In this document: one piece after another, positions 40,584-49,728 of the stretch
Numbering within the stretch: position 1 is the first letter of the stretch
How the letters are laid out: each line of letters starts with the position of its first letter
Source: Paracoccaceae bacterium
GTDB taxonomy: Bacteria; Pseudomonadota; Alphaproteobacteria; Rhodobacterales; Rhodobacteraceae
Direction of reading: 5' to 3'
NCBI GenBank assembly: GCA_029244725.1
Contig: JAQWQJ010000133.1
Span: forward strand, 1-64,000
Length of the DNA: 64,000 nt
Notes under the pieces: model-generated
What the model was told of the DNA's origin: nothing
What the model saw: only the letters and a program-made list of their open reading frames with translations
Databases searched by the model: none
Translations under genes and position numbers: made by a program

Positions 40584-41978
40584 TTATTCTGCCCGAGAAA
40601 ATATCGCCGCAGAGACAGATGGTATTTTGAACGCCCCATCAGAATGTTTTGTTTGATACACAGAAGTCCACTCGCCTTCTGGAAGTTCGCTCGACCTAAA
40701 AGTCCAATCATCGTCCCCTGCATTCACTAGCACGAGTACTTCGCTACCACGCATATAGGCAAGTGTTCGACCGTCAGCGTGTACAATTTCAGTTGCATTT
40801 GAGGCCAATCCTGGAAATAGCCGCCTCAAATGAGCAAGGTCCTGGAAGTAGCCCCGCAAGTTGTTGTCGCGATAACTGCGTGCATTTGGCAAAACTGCTT
40901 GGTCACCCCAATCCATAGCCTCGCGATTGTTTGGCCATATTCCGCCTTTTCGCCCGATATCTTCGCCCCAAGCCAAAACCGGAAGGCCTTCGGACGTTAG
41001 CAATAAAGTTGCTGCAATCTTAAGCTTTTCCTTATTGCCGCGCAGCATGGCGAGAAGCATGGGCATATCGTGGTTTGATAAAAACGGGGCAAGTAGCTTT
41101 CCGTCAGCCACGTTATGACGCTTCGCGAAGTAGCGACTATACCGCTTCGCATCGCTGACCCCGGAAAGGAACTTCAACGTGCGATCGCGGAAGGCAAAGT
41201 CGGTGATGGCGTCGAGTTCATCATTTTCGAAATAGGGCTCGGCCAGATATTTGTCGGCATCCCAGACCTCGCCAAGCAATAGGAAGTCAGGACCAAGGCG
41301 CTCACGCGCAACGCGGTGATGCTCTTGCCAGAATTCGTGTGAAATGTGCTTCACGGTATCCAAGCGGAAGCCATCCAGTCCTGTGCGTTCTGCCAAACCG
41401 ATATGAGCCTCGAAAAGGTAGTCGCGCACTTTCGGGATTTCAGTCCTTAGATCGGGCAACCCTGACAGACAGAGAGTGATCGCATCACCACCACACTCGT
41501 CGCCCTGACGCAGCCATTCGGGGCGCGTGCGCGTCCATTCAGCAGCATAGCCCACGTGATTATAGACGACGTCCAGAATGACCTTCATGCCCTTTGAGTG
41601 GGCTGTGTCGACCAGGTATTTCAGGTCTGCTTCACTGCCAAATCTGGGGTCAATCTCGGTGAAGCTGTCAGCCCAATAGCCGTGGTGGCCGTGGAATAAT
41701 CCTTCATCCACTGCAATCGGAGCGACTTGTTTTACGATGGGCGTCAGCCAAACAGCTGTCGCCCCTAAATCCGCAATCTCGTCCAGATTCTCTGTCAGCC
41801 CCTGTAGGTCACCGCCGTGAAAGGTCAGTGGATCATTCGGATCAACTCCACGGTTGTTCGACGCGTTACCGTCGGCAAAGCGGTCAAGCATCACAAAGTA
41901 GATGACGTCATGTTTCCAGCTATCGTTTGCCTGAGCGACGGTTGCCAGCATCAGTAGGAATAGCGTCAAGAGGCGCAT
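40584..41978 (-). CDS. Periplasmic alpha-amylase (GH13)
   Basis: Predicted 464-residue secreted glycoside hydrolase that would cut malto-oligosaccharides before uptake. Signal peptide MRLLTLFLLMLATVAQAND. GH13 regions: VVYNHVG (region I), the nucleophile Asp in GLDGFRLDTVKH, the acid Glu in LLLGEVWDADKY, and FLSNHDMPML with the transition-state Asp; a C-terminal beta domain closes the protein. Last gene of the minus-strand arm; its start directly abuts the malK stop. Confidence 0.93.
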   Translation of the reverse strand: MRLLTLFLLMLATVAQANDSWKHDVIYFVMLDRFADGNASNNRGVDPNDPLTFHGGDLQGLTENLDEIADLGATAVWLTPIVKQVAPIAVDEGLFHGHHGYWADSFTEIDPRFGSEADLKYLVDTAHSKGMKVILDVVYNHVGYAAEWTRTRPEWLRQGDECGGDAITLCLSGLPDLRTEIPKVRDYLFEAHIGLAERTGLDGFRLDTVKHISHEFWQEHHRVARERLGPDFLLLGEVWDADKYLAEPYFENDELDAITDFAFRDRTLKFLSGVSDAKRYSRYFAKRHNVADGKLLAPFLSNHDMPMLLAMLRGNKEKLKIAATLLLTSEGLPVLAWGEDIGRKGGIWPNNREAMDWGDQAVLPNARSYRDNNLRGYFQDLAHLRRLFPGLASNATEIVHADGRTLAYMRGSEVLVLVNAGDDDWTFRSSELPEGEWTSVYQTKHSDGAFKIPSVSAAIFSRAE

Positions 41979-43055
41979 TTAGCTCACCAGATTACCTGTT
42001 TCTGCGTCAAAATAGTGAAGGCTTTGTGCGGGGAACTTCAGGCCTGCCTGACCGCCTTCGCCAATGTGAAAACGTCCGGGTGTTCGTGCAGTTACAGCCT
42101 TATTGCCAAGCTTGAAGCTAACATAACTGTCAGCGCCTGTCATTTCGACCATATCCACAGTAACCGGGATGCTGTCAGCCTCGGGCGGGGTAAGTTCCAT
42201 CAATTCGGGGCGAAATCCGACAGTGATCTTGCCAGCGGAAACTGATGACGAATCGGCTGAATCAATTTGAAGCGACTGCCCCGTGCCAAAGTTCAATTTG
42301 GCATCGCTCACTTCTGCTGGGACAAGGTTCATTGGGGGCGAACCCATGAAATCTGCGACAAACGTATTGGCAGGGCGGTCATAGATCTCTTCCGGCGTTC
42401 CGATTTGATGAACGTAGCCGTCTTTCAGAACCACAATCTTGGTGGCCAGGGTCATTGCTTCGATCTGGTCGTGGGTCACATACACGATTGAAGCTCCAGT
42501 TGACTGGTGAAGGCGCTTGATTTCGGCTCGCATCTCGACACGCAGTTTTGCGTCTAGGTTCGACAATGGCTCATCGAATAGGAACAGAGCAGGTTCGCGG
42601 ACCAATGCCCGCCCCATAGCAACTCGCTGGCGTTGACCGCCTGACAGCTGGCTTGGGCGTCGATCAAGAAGGGGGGCGATCTGTAATAGTCCGGCGACTT
42701 CTGCAACTTTGTCAGTGATCGCCGCTTTCGATTCTCCGCGCACTTTCATGCCAAAGCCGATGTTCTCGGCAACTGTCATGGTTGGATAGAGCGCATAAGA
42801 TTGGAAAACCATAGCGATATCGCGATCCCGAGGGGGTTCTTGTGTCACATCCCGACCAGCAATTTCAATCTTGCCTTTGGTCGTTTCCTCGAGCCCTGCA
42901 ATGCAATTAAGCAAGGTGGACTTGCCGCAACCGGATGGTCCCACCAAAACGAGGAAATCGCCCTCGTTTATGGAGAGCGAGATTTCTTTTAACACATCGA
43001 CCGGTCCGTAAGATTTGTAGAGGTCGTGTATTGCGAGTGCAGGATTGTTCACCAT
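41979..43055 (-). CDS. malK: MalK/UgpC-type ABC transporter ATPase
   Basis: Predicted 358-residue ATPase energising the maltodextrin importer. Walker A GPSGCGKST, Q-loop FQSYALYPTMTV, signature LSGGQRQRV, Walker B FLFDEPLSNLD, switch His in YVTHDQIEAM; a C-terminal OB-fold regulatory domain (TOBE) with TVGFRPELMEL. Overlaps the regulator gene upstream by 7 bases. Together with the plus-strand MalE/F/G genes it makes a full type I importer. Confidence 0.95.
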   Translation of the reverse strand: MVNNPALAIHDLYKSYGPVDVLKEISLSINEGDFLVLVGPSGCGKSTLLNCIAGLEETTKGKIEIAGRDVTQEPPRDRDIAMVFQSYALYPTMTVAENIGFGMKVRGESKAAITDKVAEVAGLLQIAPLLDRRPSQLSGGQRQRVAMGRALVREPALFLFDEPLSNLDAKLRVEMRAEIKRLHQSTGASIVYVTHDQIEAMTLATKIVVLKDGYVHQIGTPEEIYDRPANTFVADFMGSPPMNLVPAEVSDAKLNFGTGQSLQIDSADSSSVSAGKITVGFRPELMELTPPEADSIPVTVDMVEMTGADSYVSFKLGNKAVTARTPGRFHIGEGGQAGLKFPAQSLHYFDAETGNLVS

Positions 43056-44092
43056 GGGTCAGTCCTATCTTTTGGGGCTGGGGCCGTTGAGTTTCGTACG
43101 ATCAACTCGGCCTTTGCGATTGTTTGTAGATCTTCGGGCTTTTCGCCCTCGAGAAGTTTCTGGATTGCCATCGCCAGTGGTGCCGAGGCATCCCGGATTG
43201 GCGACCGTGTAACTGTTAGGGCCGGTTCAAAGTTGACGGCACGCATTTCAGGAATGGCATCGTCATGTGCAACAACAGACAAGTCTTTAGGAATGGAGAG
43301 GCCCAAGTCCTTTGCTGCACGGTAAACGCCGTCTGCGATCGTAGTTGAGGCGCAAACGATTGCCGAAGGACGAGGGCCGCGTCGCTCTGATAGCAGTGAA
43401 AGCGCAGAAGTGTACCCTTGGTCCGAAGTAAGAACACCATGATGCAAAGCAAAATCAGGCACTGTCAGCCCGTGGGTACGCATGCTATTCAGATAGCCTG
43501 TGCGGCGCTCCTGAGCAAAGCTGAGGGGCTCAGGTCCATTGATCATGGCGATCCGCGAGTGCCCCAGATCACAAAGAACATCGACGACACTTGATGCGAC
43601 CTGTTTGTTGTCGATGTCATAGAAAGCATAGTCCGGATCATCGACACTTCCGTGAACCACAAAGGGGATGTCTTTGCTTTTCAGGAAATTAATTCTGGGG
43701 TCGTTCTTTTCGGGGCCCATAAGGATGAAGGCATCGGGGGATGTCTTCTTGAGCATCCGTTCATAAGGCGCAACAATGTCCTGATCCTTTGAGGCTTGGA
43801 ATATCAGATCCAGATCCGCCTCGGCCAGAAGTGTCGAAAGGCCGGACATAACCTGAAAGAAGGCCACATTGCCGTAGGTCTCCTCGGTGGACTTGATGAT
43901 CATGCCGATCATCCCCGATCGCCCAGATACCAACTGCCGCGCAAACTGGTTTGGGCGGTAATTCATCCGCTCTGCAGTCTTCTGAACAAGCTCTTTCGTT
44001 CTTGCATTCACTTCAGGAAAGCCATTGAGCGCCCTGCTGACTGTGGCGGGCGATAAATCGAGTTCGGATGCGATGTCTTTGAGTGTTGTCAA
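43049..44092 (-). CDS. LacI-family transcriptional regulator
   Basis: Predicted 347-residue repressor controlling the flanking sugar genes. N-terminal helix-turn-helix TTLKDIASELDLSPATVSRALNGFPEVNARTKELVQKTAERMNYRPNQFARQLVSGRSG with the LacI hinge, then a periplasmic-binding-like sugar domain. Start set at TTG 44092 with GAGG 5 bases upstream, since the frame above lacks any conserved content. Likely operator is the AAAACGTTTT site 86 bases upstream, shared with the divergent alpha-glucosidase gene. Confidence 0.92.
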   Translation of the reverse strand: MTTLKDIASELDLSPATVSRALNGFPEVNARTKELVQKTAERMNYRPNQFARQLVSGRSGMIGMIIKSTEETYGNVAFFQVMSGLSTLLAEADLDLIFQASKDQDIVAPYERMLKKTSPDAFILMGPEKNDPRINFLKSKDIPFVVHGSVDDPDYAFYDIDNKQVASSVVDVLCDLGHSRIAMINGPEPLSFAQERRTGYLNSMRTHGLTVPDFALHHGVLTSDQGYTSALSLLSERRGPRPSAIVCASTTIADGVYRAAKDLGLSIPKDLSVVAHDDAIPEMRAVNFEPALTVTRSPIRDASAPLAMAIQKLLEGEKPEDLQTIAKAELIVRNSTAPAPKDRTDPW

Positions 44093-44177
44093 TGCGCCCT
44101 CAAACGGTTTGATTGCCAAATTGCTCTTTAAATAAACTATACTAGAGGCGTGTACGCAAGAATTATTTGAATAATTT

Positions 44178-44187
44178 AAAACGTTTT
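44178..44187. promoter_or_regulatory. LacI-type operator AAAACGTTTT
   Basis: Ten-base palindrome with central CG, extended with two mismatches to 16 bases (44175-44190), the classic operator shape for LacI-family sugar regulators. Sits between the divergent regulator and alpha-glucosidase genes, so one site could control both arms. Confidence 0.65.
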
Positions 44188-44247
44188 GAATTTTGAAATT
44201 TATGAGATATGGTCTCGTCAAAGGCGATTCGAGGGAGAGGACTGCTT

Positions 44248-45885
44248 ATGTCGGAGTGGTGGCGTGGCGCGGTGATCTATCAGATCTATCCGCGCTCATA
44301 TCAGGACAGTAATGGGAATGGGGTTGGAGATCTGAAGGGGATCACCTCTCGTTTGCCGCACGTTGCCAGTCTTGGTGTGGATGCCATTTGGCTTAGCCCC
44401 ATCTTTACGTCTCCGATGAAAGACATGGGCTACGATGTGTCGAACTACACAGACATTGATCCCTTGTTCGGGACTCTGGATGACTTTGATGCACTTATTT
44501 CTGAAGCGCATGCATTGGGTTTGAAGGTAATCATTGATCAGGTGCTGTCACATACGTCTGACAAGCACGAATGGTTCGCCGAAAGCCGTCGCGATAAGCT
44601 GAACGACAAGGCAGACTGGTATGTTTGGGCTGACCCAAACCCTGACGGAAGTGTTCCAAATAATTGGCCGTCTGTTTTTGGTGGTCCTGCATGGGAATGG
44701 GAGCCACGACGCCGTCAGTACTATCTGCACAACTTCCTGATCGAGCAGCCAGATCTGAATATGCACAATCCGGACGTTCAGGATGCCATTCTGGATACGA
44801 TGAAATTCTGGCTAGAGCGTGGTGTCGACGGGTTCCGTCTGGATACGGTGAATTACTATTTCCATGACCGCCAGTTGCAGAACAACCCGCCCAACCCCGA
44901 CATTACAGATGAGGACTCCCCTGCCGAAATCTACGGCTGGCAGCGCCACGAGAATTCCAAAAACCAGCCCGAAAATATTGCCTTCCTCGAACGGATGCGC
45001 GCGCTGACAGATCAGTTCGACGCACGGATGATGGTGGGTGAAGTCGGGGATGCCGGTGACACGGGTATTCGGATCATGGGTGAGTACACCGAGGGCACTG
45101 ACCGCCTGCATATGTGCTACAACTTTGAAATGCTGGGGCCGAACTTTTCAGCTGAACATTTCCGCAGTGTCATAGCCAGATTTCAGCAGGGTGCGCCGGA
45201 TGGTTGGCCTTCATGGAGTTTTTCAAACCACGATGTCCCGCGCCACGTGACACGTTGGGCGAAGCATTGTGTTGATCTTGATGCATTGGCGAAACAGGCC
45301 GTTGCGATGCTTATGTCGTTTGAAGGCACGATCGGTATCTATCAGGGTGAGGAGCTAGCCCAGCCGGAAACCGAGATGGAATATCACGAACTTACCGACC
45401 CTCCGGGGTTGCGGTTCTGGCCAGAAGTTAAAGGACGTGATGGGTGCCGCACTCCGATGGTCTGGAGCAAAAAGGCAAACGATCACGGTGGGTTTAGCGA
45501 GGTAAAGCCTTGGCTGCCTGTGAAGCAACCTCAGTTGGATCGTGCTGTTGATACTCAGGACGGTGTCGAAGCTAGTGTTCTGACCGCCTATCGTGAGACC
45601 ATCAATTTCCGCAAAAGCAACGCTGCTCTTTGGTCTGGCATCACCGAATTTGTCGAAATTGCAGAGCCAATTTTGGCGTTTCATCGCAAGACAGAGGGGC
45701 AAACCCTCACATGCATTTTCAATCTTTCACCTGAAACCGTGAAACTCTCGGTCGAAGGTAAAGCCGCCGTAACTGGGCTTGCCCAGGCGGCGAACTATTC
45801 CGAAGGCGCCCTGGAACTCGGGGCCAACGGTTTTGTCTATCTTGAAGCGGCTGAAGGACAGCCGACTGTCAGGATGGGTTCTTAA
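44248..45885 (+). CDS. Alpha-glucosidase (GH13, oligo-1,6-/AglA type)
   Basis: Predicted 545-residue cytoplasmic glucosidase hydrolysing imported maltose or alpha-glucosides. Opening WWRGAVIYQIYPRSYQDSNGNGVGDLKGI is that of GH13_23/AglA enzymes; catalytic Asp in GFRLDTVNYY, Glu in MMVGEVGD, Asp in SFSNHDVPRH. Start at 44248 with GGAGAGG upstream. First gene of the plus arm; a solute-binding protein gene follows after 50 bases. No signal peptide. Confidence 0.93.
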   Translation: MSEWWRGAVIYQIYPRSYQDSNGNGVGDLKGITSRLPHVASLGVDAIWLSPIFTSPMKDMGYDVSNYTDIDPLFGTLDDFDALISEAHALGLKVIIDQVLSHTSDKHEWFAESRRDKLNDKADWYVWADPNPDGSVPNNWPSVFGGPAWEWEPRRRQYYLHNFLIEQPDLNMHNPDVQDAILDTMKFWLERGVDGFRLDTVNYYFHDRQLQNNPPNPDITDEDSPAEIYGWQRHENSKNQPENIAFLERMRALTDQFDARMMVGEVGDAGDTGIRIMGEYTEGTDRLHMCYNFEMLGPNFSAEHFRSVIARFQQGAPDGWPSWSFSNHDVPRHVTRWAKHCVDLDALAKQAVAMLMSFEGTIGIYQGEELAQPETEMEYHELTDPPGLRFWPEVKGRDGCRTPMVWSKKANDHGGFSEVKPWLPVKQPQLDRAVDTQDGVEASVLTAYRETINFRKSNAALWSGITEFVEIAEPILAFHRKTEGQTLTCIFNLSPETVKLSVEGKAAVTGLAQAANYSEGALELGANGFVYLEAAEGQPTVRMGS

Positions 45886-45935
45886 GGGGTGTGCTCGCCC
45901 ATTATGGGCGGCACGTTTTTCAAAGGGAGAGAAAC

Positions 45936-47108
45936 ATGAAGAAGACTCTTACAAAACTAACCGCAGCAGCAATGTTGCTTTCGACAACCGCACCGGCATT
46001 CGCGCTGGAAGAAGGCGTTGTCACAATCTGGATGGGTGCTGGTAAAGGCGACGTAAACCTGCAAGCCGCCGCAGCAGCATTCACTGCCGATCTTGGCGTT
46101 GAAGTTAAAGTTGAGGTCGTAGATCCAGGTCTGACAGACAAGTTCCAGCAAGCCGCCGCAACTGGCGACGGCCCTGACATTGTTCTTTGGGCGCATGACC
46201 GCTTTGGCGAATGGGCCACTGGTGGTCTTCTGTCAGCAGTTTCGCCAAGCCAGGAATTCCAGGACGGTGTTCTGGATTCAGGTTGGGACGCTGTATCGTT
46301 CGGCGGAAAGATCTGGGGTTACCCTGTTGCCGTTGAGGCCATCGGTCTGGTCTACAACACCGATCTGGTCGACACGCCTCCTGCTACGTTCGAAGAACTG
46401 AAGGACATGCAAATGCCAGAAGGCGTTTCGACCATCCTTTGGGACTACAACAACACCTACTTCACCATGCCGATGCTGATGGCAAACGGTGGTTACGCAT
46501 TCCAGAAGGTTGACGGCAACTTCGACGGCAACGACACCGGTGTAAACAACGACGGCGCTAAAATCGGCGGAAACGTTTTGCGTTCGCTGTTTGACGATGG
46601 TGTTTTGCCAGAAGGCGTAGACTACGGCGTTATGGACGGCGCGATGGCAAACGGTGAAACCGCAATGGTCATCAACGGTCCATGGTCATGGGCTGGCTAC
46701 GAGGGCAACGGCCGCAACATCGCGGTTGCTCCGATCCCTTCCGTCAATGGTCAAGTATCGCCTGCATTCATCGGTGTGTACTCGGCAGCGATCAACGCCG
46801 CTTCGCCAAATCAGGATTTGGCAGTCGAGCTGCTTGAAAACTACATCCTGACCGACGACGGTCTGGCAGCATGGAACTCGGCAAGCGAGCTGGGTGCATT
46901 GGCTGACAAATCTGCAGGAGCCGCCCAAACCGATCCGAAAGTCGGCGCGACAATCGCAAACGCAGCTTCGGGTATCCCAATGCCATCGAACCCTGAAATG
47001 GGCGCGTTCTGGAGTGCAATGGGTCCGGCCTTGTCGAACATCACTTCGGGTGCTGCATCGGTTGAAGATGCACTGGATGACGCGGCAGCGCGTATTCTGG
47101 GCGAGTAA
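45936..47108 (+). CDS. malE: Maltose/maltodextrin-binding protein (MalE-like)
   Basis: Predicted 390-residue periplasmic solute-binding protein. Signal peptide MKKTLTKLTAAAMLLSTTAPAFA; mature start EGVVTIWMGAGKGDVNLQAAAAAF; then VDPGLTDKFQQAAATGDGPDIVLWAHDRFGEWATGGLL, which matches MalE (GDGPDI, AHDRFG). GGGAGAG ribosome site. A stable hairpin follows the gene, likely protecting its mRNA and keeping the binding protein in excess over the permeases. Confidence 0.95.
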   Translation: MKKTLTKLTAAAMLLSTTAPAFALEEGVVTIWMGAGKGDVNLQAAAAAFTADLGVEVKVEVVDPGLTDKFQQAAATGDGPDIVLWAHDRFGEWATGGLLSAVSPSQEFQDGVLDSGWDAVSFGGKIWGYPVAVEAIGLVYNTDLVDTPPATFEELKDMQMPEGVSTILWDYNNTYFTMPMLMANGGYAFQKVDGNFDGNDTGVNNDGAKIGGNVLRSLFDDGVLPEGVDYGVMDGAMANGETAMVINGPWSWAGYEGNGRNIAVAPIPSVNGQVSPAFIGVYSAAINAASPNQDLAVELLENYILTDDGLAAWNSASELGALADKSAGAAQTDPKVGATIANAASGIPMPSNPEMGAFWSAMGPALSNITSGAASVEDALDDAAARILGE

Positions 47109-47128
47109 TCGCAATACACCAATTATAG

Positions 47129-47148
47129 CGGGGCGAGCAATCGCCCCG
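47129..47148 (+). terminator. Hairpin after malE
   Basis: Eight-pair GC-rich stem (CGGGGCGA / TCGCCCCG) with loop GCAA, 21 bases after the malE stop. It has no T run, so it is more likely an mRNA-stabilising or attenuating hairpin than a full terminator. Confidence 0.6.
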
Positions 47149-47170
47149 TGACTTTATGAGGGTTCCCTAA

Positions 47171-48715
47171 ATGGCAGTCGCATCGATTGATATGAGCAAA
47201 CCAGTGCCCTTGACCCCAATGGCAGTCGTTGCCAAGGCGCTTGTTTTTCTCGCCACAGGACTGCTGCTTTTTGCAGCCTACACCGTTTATATGATCGGTC
47301 AGCCGCTTTTTGGCGTCATCGTGACCATCGTGGCCTTGGGTTTCCTCTTTGTCTTTGGATTGCGCCGGTTTTACTTCGCGCGGTTTATTTATCCGGGCAT
47401 TGCCACAATGGCATTGTTCGTAATTTTTCCGATTTTCTACACCATTTATCTCGGCTTCACGAACTACGGCTCGTTCAACTTGCTGACCTATCAGCGGGTG
47501 CAAGAAGTTCTGTTATCCTCAAAGATCGTTGACAAATCTACCGCTATCCCCTTTGCGGTCGCCGCCGAAGGGGACCACTATCGCGTATACTTTGAAGACG
47601 CTGGGGCGGGCGGATATCTGTCTGACCTCGTTGCCCTGGATGGAAGTACTGCAAATGTGGGCGCAAGTGCCGTCAATTCTGCGCCAGAAGTGCTATTAGA
47701 ACGTCGCGATGCTATCAAGTTACGCAAAGGTTTAGCCGAGATTTCTGTGACCCTACCAGACGGGACAGAACTTAGAAATGCAGGCCTTCGAGAGTTTGCA
47801 AGTGTTACGCCGGAGTTTCAGATCGCACCTGACGGGAACGCTACTCGCGTCACAGACGGTGCTGTTTTCACGCCCGACCACGCGACCGGCTTCTACACCA
47901 ATGCCGAGGGCGAGCAAATCACACCCGGTTGGCGCACAAACATCGGTCTTCAGAACTTCGAGCGTATTTTCACATCAGACGGCATTCGCGGACCAATGAT
48001 TTCTATTTTCATCTGGACCGTCATTTTCGCCGTCGGTTCGGTTGTATTCACCTTCGCGCTTGGCGTTACTCTGGCCAGCATTCTGCAATGGCCGCATCTA
48101 CGCTTCAAAGCAGCTTATCGCATCCTGTTGATCCTGCCTTATGCGGTTCCGGCCTTTATCTCGATCCTCGTGTTTAAGGGCCTGTTCAATCAGAACTTTG
48201 GCGAGATTAACCTTGTGCTAGAGGCCTTGTTCGGGCTGCGGCCAGAGTGGAATACGAACGGTTTTCTCGCCCGCTGCATGTTGCTGATGGTCAATGTCTG
48301 GCTGGGCTATCCATATATGATGCTTCTGGCGATGGGATTCTTACAATCGGTGCCCGAAGAGCAGAAGAAAGCTGCTGCGCTTGAGGGCGCAGGGATGCTG
48401 CGCGTTTTCTGGACGATCACACTGCCGCAAATCCTACCGCCATTCCTCCCGTTGCTGCTGGCGTCCTTCGCGTTCAACTTCAACAACATCGTTCTGGTAT
48501 TGCTGCTGACACGTGGCGGACCTGATATGCCGGGTACCATCATTCCCGCAGGTGAGACCGACATCCTCGGATCGTTCACCTACCGCATCGCCTTTATGGA
48601 TAGCGGCACACAGTTCGGACTGTCCGGCGCGATCACGTTGCTGATTTTCATCCTCGTCTCAATCATGGCCTATGCGAACTTCGTGTTCATGCGCCGTGCC
48701 GCGAATAAAGGGTAA
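47171..48715 (+). CDS. malF: MalF-type permease
   Basis: Predicted 514-residue ABC permease with N-terminal helices (about 20-95), a large periplasmic loop (about 100-260; MalF P2-like) and the C-terminal core of six helices. The coupling motif EGAGMLRVFWTITLPQILPP (EAA loop) and the closing MAYANFVFMRR are typical. Next gene malG starts 4 bases after. Its large loop agrees with a MalF that contacts MalE. Confidence 0.94.
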   Translation: MAVASIDMSKPVPLTPMAVVAKALVFLATGLLLFAAYTVYMIGQPLFGVIVTIVALGFLFVFGLRRFYFARFIYPGIATMALFVIFPIFYTIYLGFTNYGSFNLLTYQRVQEVLLSSKIVDKSTAIPFAVAAEGDHYRVYFEDAGAGGYLSDLVALDGSTANVGASAVNSAPEVLLERRDAIKLRKGLAEISVTLPDGTELRNAGLREFASVTPEFQIAPDGNATRVTDGAVFTPDHATGFYTNAEGEQITPGWRTNIGLQNFERIFTSDGIRGPMISIFIWTVIFAVGSVVFTFALGVTLASILQWPHLRFKAAYRILLILPYAVPAFISILVFKGLFNQNFGEINLVLEALFGLRPEWNTNGFLARCMLLMVNVWLGYPYMMLLAMGFLQSVPEEQKKAAALEGAGMLRVFWTITLPQILPPFLPLLLASFAFNFNNIVLVLLLTRGGPDMPGTIIPAGETDILGSFTYRIAFMDSGTQFGLSGAITLLIFILVSIMAYANFVFMRRAANKG

Positions 48716-48719
48716 GACC

Positions 48720-49610
48720 ATGATCGTTGAAAACAAACGCACCCTGTTTTGGCAAAAGCTTGTGGCTCATGGGTTCATGCTGGGCTTTCTCGTGATCATC
48801 ATGTTCCCCTTCCTTGTGGTGATCTCGATCTCGTTCCGGGAAGGTAACTTCACGGTGGGCGATCTCATCCCCCGCAATCCTACTTTGGAGCATTGGTATC
48901 TCGCCTTCGGGTTGGACTACACCCGTGCCGACGGGACTGTCATTGAGCCGCCGTACCCTGTGCTGCTTTGGATGTGGAACTCAGTCAAAATCGCCCTGAT
49001 TGCAGCGTTTGGGGTTCTGATTGTCTCGACCATTTCGGCCTATGCCTTTAGCCGCATTCGCTTCAAAGGACGGGCGGGACTGCTGGATTCGCTCTTTATC
49101 ATCCAAATGTTCCCTACCACTCTCGCGCTGGTGGCGCTTTATGCAATTTTTGACTCGATGGGGGACATTTCGTCAGCCATCGGGATCGATAGCCACGGAG
49201 CGTTGATCGTTGTCTATCTCTCAGGTGTGATGATGCATATCTGGACGATCAAGGGCTATTTCGACAGTATAGATTCATCATTAGACAAGGCTGCGTCCAT
49301 TGATGGAGCAACGCCTTGGCAAACCTTCCGCATGATCTTTCTCCCTTTGGCAACGCCGATAATGGCTGTCGTGTTTGTGCTGGTCTTTATCGGCGTAATA
49401 AACGACTACCCCGTCGCCTCGGTCTTGTTGCGTTCGGAAGATCAAATGACTTTGGCAGTGGGTTCGCGACTGTATTTGAACGAGTTCAAGTATCTCTGGG
49501 GAGACTTCGCCGCTGCTGCTATCTTATCGGGACTGCCGATCACAGTCGTGTTCCTGATCGCGCAGAAGTATCTTGTTTCAGGGCTGAGCGATGGGGCGGT
49601 GAAGGGGTGA
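48720..49610 (+). CDS. malG: MalG-type permease
   Basis: Predicted 296-residue inner-membrane permease with six helices. EAA loop visible as DKAASIDGATPWQTFRMIFLPLATPIMAVVFVL; C-terminal IAQKYLVSGLSDGAVKG is the MalG ending that reaches MalK. Start at 48720 rather than the open frame 16 codons earlier, as it follows the malF stop directly. Completes the importer. Confidence 0.94.
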   Translation: MIVENKRTLFWQKLVAHGFMLGFLVIIMFPFLVVISISFREGNFTVGDLIPRNPTLEHWYLAFGLDYTRADGTVIEPPYPVLLWMWNSVKIALIAAFGVLIVSTISAYAFSRIRFKGRAGLLDSLFIIQMFPTTLALVALYAIFDSMGDISSAIGIDSHGALIVVYLSGVMMHIWTIKGYFDSIDSSLDKAASIDGATPWQTFRMIFLPLATPIMAVVFVLVFIGVINDYPVASVLLRSEDQMTLAVGSRLYLNEFKYLWGDFAAAAILSGLPITVVFLIAQKYLVSGLSDGAVKG

Positions 49611-49728
49611 TCGCGTCTGGCAGATTCTGACATTGGGTAGAATGGGCTCTAAGTAGCCGTTCTCCGCGGGATGCACGAAGGTCGGCTCTGGGCCGATCGA
49701 TACGAATAACTGGTCTCACTTCATAAAT